From Hofstenia miamia (taxonomy: Eukaryota; Xenacoelomorpha; Acoela): DNA of 64,000 nt. Below the pieces are notes generated by a model. It saw nothing but the letters and a program-made list of their open reading frames with translations, searched no databases and was not told the origin of the DNA. The translations under genes were made by a program, and so were the position numbers. This document shows positions 60,587 to 64,000 of this stretch, one piece after another. The stretch is taken from NCBI GenBank assembly GCA_004352715.1, contig SCFE01000094.1, positions 1,206,256 through 1,270,255 of the forward strand, read 5' to 3'. Numbering within the stretch: the stretch's first letter is position 1; the number at the start of each line of letters is the position of its first letter.

Positions 60587-61830
60587 GCATATATAATAAG
60601 GGCAGTACTTTTTAACTTTTTCGATAATATTTATTTACGTGGAATTATGATATAAGAAATGGTTACAAAAACAATTCAGTAGTAGTAGATCAATTATATT
60701 TCTAAAGAGTTCACCCCACCAATCAATTTGATTTTTCCCATTATCATGAGCCATCAAAAATCAGCCTGACTATATTGTTTGATAGTTTATCATTTGTTAA
60801 TCCAATAACAGTTAGAATACTATATATATTGCCTATGCACAATAAGTGCAAATTTCCTATTTCTTGTATTGCCACAGTACTGGAACAATTTTTGTAATGT
60901 GCTTCTAAGTGTTGATGGAATGTCTTAAATCTGTAATGGTTTCCTCAATATTATTTTAATATCGATAACTCACTAACTAAAAGTGATATTAAAAATCTCA
61001 AGGGACCCTAGAATATAGGAGTGTCTTTTCGTTATCTGCATTCTAAAATCTCACTAGATCCTAAACCTTTGTGGGCGCAGCTTTGCGCAAAATCTCCGGC
61101 TCGACATGCGTTAACTATCTAAAGAATAGAAATAGCTGTTCCTTAGAACTTTGGATTCGATAAGCCTTAGGAGTGGGAATAATTTGAAGTCCTTGAAATA
61201 TTATTCAGGTCTTAATATAATCTGTAGAAACACAAATGTAGTTTTCTAACCTACTGATTAATACCACTAATATTATTATATTTCTAGAAAGTACTTCTGA
61301 AGAAATTTTCAAACAGAAATAAATTTCAACACATGCATTGTAAAATTTGTTTCCTTTAAAAACTACATCCTATCTAAACGTGAACAATACCTCTAATAAT
61401 AAACTATTATGCCACTAGAATTTATTGTTTTAGAGGAGTATTTAAAACGAAAGGTTACGCAAAAATCAAATGAAATTATAAGCAAAAAATTATGTTTGAG
61501 AATCGTCATGGATAATAAAAATATTTTCCAGATATCATTTAATGAGTTATGAATGATCTAAATATATATGATGAGAGCTTAACAATTTTTTGAGGAAGCT
61601 AAACTAGAACAGAAAATTGTTTGTCCTAAGTAACTATGCATTTCTTGTATGAATAGATTCTTCTTGTATCGTAAAAGACTAAATGAAAATTGTATGTTTA
61701 CATGAAAAATTTTCACCCTTTTCCTCCATTACAAGTAGCTGATGAAATTCAATAATTTTAATACTAAAAATAATAAAAGAGTATATTAGTCCAGCAAAGT
61801 CAAACAGTACAAATGAATAAAAATCATGTT
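58291..61830. other. AT-rich intergenic stretch, no gene seen
   Basis: Holds (TA)n tracts at about 59739-59751 and 60550-60584. No coding features recognised. Confidence 0.55.
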
Positions 61831-61834
61831 TTCG

Positions 61835-62210
61835 GTAACGAAGACATTCACTGGAGATGAAGTAAGCAGATGGATGAGTAGGTAAAGCGAGAAGACGAAT
61901 CAGGAAACAAGAAAAGCAGCAGAAATTTCTTGAAGCGCGACGGCGAAGAAAAAAGTCAATAGCCGCTGGAGTTTTGAGTGTCAGAAAGAAATTAGTCGAA
62001 GTTAATGCACGATTAAAAAACGAGTGAAGGGTGCGATGTTTCTTAAGACGACGAACAAAGAACGTGATAACACCATCAGAGCGAGTAGAGTGGAAATTCA
62101 AGAATGTTCTAAAATCAAATGGATCAAGGTTCAGATTGCGAGTTAGAAAGTGAGGTGACCGCGGGAGATTGGAGAATTTGAGCAGAGCTTTTTGTATGGT
62201 AAGAAAGAAA
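61835..62210 (+). pseudogene. Unrecognised gene remnant, copy 2 of a dispersed pair
   Basis: The plus strand aligns with the minus-strand sequence at 34.78-35.25 kb. Shared nucleotide words include ATTTCTTGAAGC, ATCAGAGCGAG, ATCAAGGT and GGAGAATTTGAG in the same order. In the equivalent frame it reads NTIRASRVEIQ and KIKWIKVQIAS, against DIIRARIRELYEIKTIKVQFAS in copy 1. Stops and shifts show it is broken. A long open frame on the opposite strand here (61679-62215) is a shadow. Identity unknown. Confidence 0.4.
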
Positions 62211-62215
62211 TCCAA

Positions 62216-63490
62216 TTAAAATCACGTTTCAGTAATAGCACAAGGAATGGACTTGAACGAACTAGAAGGTTACAATGCTGAGAGAGGAGGTGAGGTGACG
62301 AACTTTTGGAAACACCTAACGAAAAACAAGGCGCTCAAAAATAATTGATAACCGCGAAAAAATTGCAATTGGACTGTAAGAGGTGACCTGAGAAGAGGGA
62401 AGTTGATTAGATTTTAACAGTGGGGAGATCCAATAGGTTTTCCAACAAAGTGAGAAATTTCAAAGCATCGATTTTGTATTATGTTACAGAAAATATTTTA
62501 AAAGTTTTTCAATATATTTATTTCGAATAATCATTCGAAGAAGCATATAACTTATTTAAGAATCACTTAGCAAGTAAGGCAAATACGCCTTTCATAACCT
62601 AAATATACTCAAAAAAACCTCCAATGTGATGAACACAGAATAAAAATAGTATATTAACTACCATCACATCTAAAACTAGAAATCTACAATAAATTGTTAA
62701 TGATTTTAATGTCATTCGAAAATATTTGAATTTCTATTGTGAGAATAGTTTCAATTACTTCGTTGTTAACCATTAGCTATACAGTCACGATTTTCTTTGA
62801 TTGTTGTATTTGGCTTTGGCTCTAATGAAATTGTTTTGTCAAAGAATGCAAACACTATATAAATACAGGTTACGAATTATTTGCCTTCGTTGTGGTTAAC
62901 TACAAAAGTGTATTTTGCATGTTGGCGGAGTTTCGTATTCATTTTCAAATAACTTTTTTAGATTTAAGTTTTACAATGATCTCTAAATACATTTGGAAGC
63001 CGAAATTTGCTGATCATCTATGTTTCAGAGGTTCAAAATGATTCAAAATTCGAGAAGTTCATCTTAGTTTTTCATATGCATAGTTTGAGTTATGATAATT
63101 CAAAAACTGTTATTATTCTATGATAAATAGAATAAGTTTCTAAAACTTAAGCTCTTATATAAATAGATTGTATGATTTGTAGCGATTTTACTCAATTTCT
63201 TTCTGTATTTGAAATTTGCTTACACTTGAACTTGAAATGAAGATCATTTCTAAAAAAGTAAAAGTCAATTCAATATCATTAAATATTCAAAGGATTCAGT
63301 CATATAAAGAAATGATATCTTTGTCCTATTCACAAGTGACACCTACCTGTCTACTGGTATCCCGTGGATAACCTTTTACTTTTATATCAAACTTTCAATT
63401 GAATCTTTAATAAACTAATATAATAGTGATTTTTGGGAAAGCAATTATACACTAATGCCTAATAGTTAATTGCATCTGAACAATACGTAG
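62216..63490. other. AT-rich intergenic stretch, no gene seen
   Basis: No coding features recognised. Confidence 0.6.
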
Positions 63491-63526
63491 TAGCAGGGTC
63501 TACTTAAAAGTAGGCCCTGGTAGTAG
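63487..63526. mobile_element. Minimal hAT-like palindrome with direct flanks
   Basis: A 26-base near-perfect palindrome begins CAGGGTCTACTT and ends AAGTAGGCCCTG (63494-63519), with hAT-like CAGGG...CCCTG termini. It is bordered by GTAGTAG on the left (63487-63493) and GTAGTAG on the right (63520-63526), a 7-base direct repeat. This looks like two hAT ends with almost nothing between them. Confidence 0.4.
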
Positions 63527-63987
63527 TTAAATGGACGATTCCGAACGTCAAACGGGTCGTTTTTAAAACATTCTAAAATCTAATTAAATCCATAAAACAT
63601 TGAATTGTAAAATCAAAATTAATAAGTTCGTTGTTGTAATTTAATTATAGAGAAAATATGTAATGATTGCTAATAGTGCTATTGAGTTGTGGAACGAAAA
63701 AAATTGCCTCAGTTGCACTCTAAAGTCAACAAATGATATTGGTGTATGAAATAATTACTAAAACACTTATTGAATTCCAATTTTGTAAAGCTTCTATAAC
63801 AATGCATTTCCAGATGAAGGGTATGTGTTAAAAAGGTAGAACCAAACAGTATATGATATTACCTTAACTCAAAGTTTAGGCAGGCACTGTATCTATAAGT
63901 GTCTGGATATTTTAGCTTACCCAAGTTTGTAATTTCGACCTCAACTGTGCTCACTATAAATTAAAAATTATTCGAGCAGAAAATTTG

Positions 63988-64000
63988 TATATATATATAT
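63988..64000. repeat. (TA)n microsatellite at window edge
   Basis: Alternating TA running to the end of the window. Confidence 0.9.

Noticed and set aside
61679-62215. 178-codon minus-strand frame
   Set aside because: It is antisense to the sequence that aligns, on the plus strand, with the 34.8-kb gene remnant; no recognisable features of its own.

Overview
This window is AT-rich animal DNA with no prokaryotic features. It has no operons or ribosome-binding sites, and it does have long (TA)n and (TTA)n microsatellites, non-LTR retrotransposons of several clades, DNA transposons with terminal inverted repeats, satellites, and one intron-containing gene of the synaptotagmin type. The species cannot be fixed from sequence alone. 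Base composition and repeat content would suit a hydrozoan-like cnidarian or an AT-rich arthropod. Eleven N gaps show it is a draft scaffold, and most gaps are flanked by the same sequence on both sides, so several local duplications are assembly artefacts.

Layout. 1-186: end of a Tc1/mariner-type transposase. 0.55-2.2 kb: repeat with inverted subterminal motifs and an internal 395-bp duplication. 5.38-6.75 kb: foldback-like inverted-repeat element. 7.4-9.16 kb: L2/CR1-type LINE pseudogene (minus), followed at 9.17-9.72 kb by a hAT-type non-autonomous element with 8-bp target duplications. 11.28-13.65 kb: second LINE (plus), with a 2A-like motif and an internal deletion. 14.65-17.56 kb: third LINE (minus). 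17.84-18.70 kb: six identical 143-bp tandem units. 24.5-25.1 kb: LINE tail. 25.16-28.71 kb: nearly complete R4/Dong-type element (minus) inside a (TAA)n tract. 30.46-34.70 kb: DNA transposon with long inverted repeats, six 221-bp tandem units and a broken DDE-transposase-like gene of a family I cannot name. 34.78-35.25 kb: unrecognised broken gene. 35.29-35.64 kb: R4 tail. 35.64-36.2 kb: Penelope-like fragment with a GIY-YIG endonuclease.

The only convincing host gene is at 36.9-40.4 kb (plus). It encodes a tandem C2-domain protein in at least two exons, and several calcium-binding aspartates are replaced. A small cysteine-rich open frame behind a good splice acceptor at 50.54-50.67 kb (minus) is a second, weaker host candidate.

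51.24-51.72 kb: internal fragment of the R4 element. 54.28-57.3 kb: fourth LINE (plus), whose 3' (ATT)n tail appears to have received a truncated R4 copy (57.3-58.3 kb). 61.84-62.21 kb: diverged second copy of the unrecognised 34.8-kb sequence. 63.49 kb: minimal hAT-like palindrome. The rest is AT-rich intergenic DNA in which I see no genes.

The most interesting items are the 30.46-34.70 kb transposon, the tRNA-like 5' end of the R4 element, the 2A-like motif in the 11.3-kb LINE, and the calcium-ligand losses in the C2 protein.
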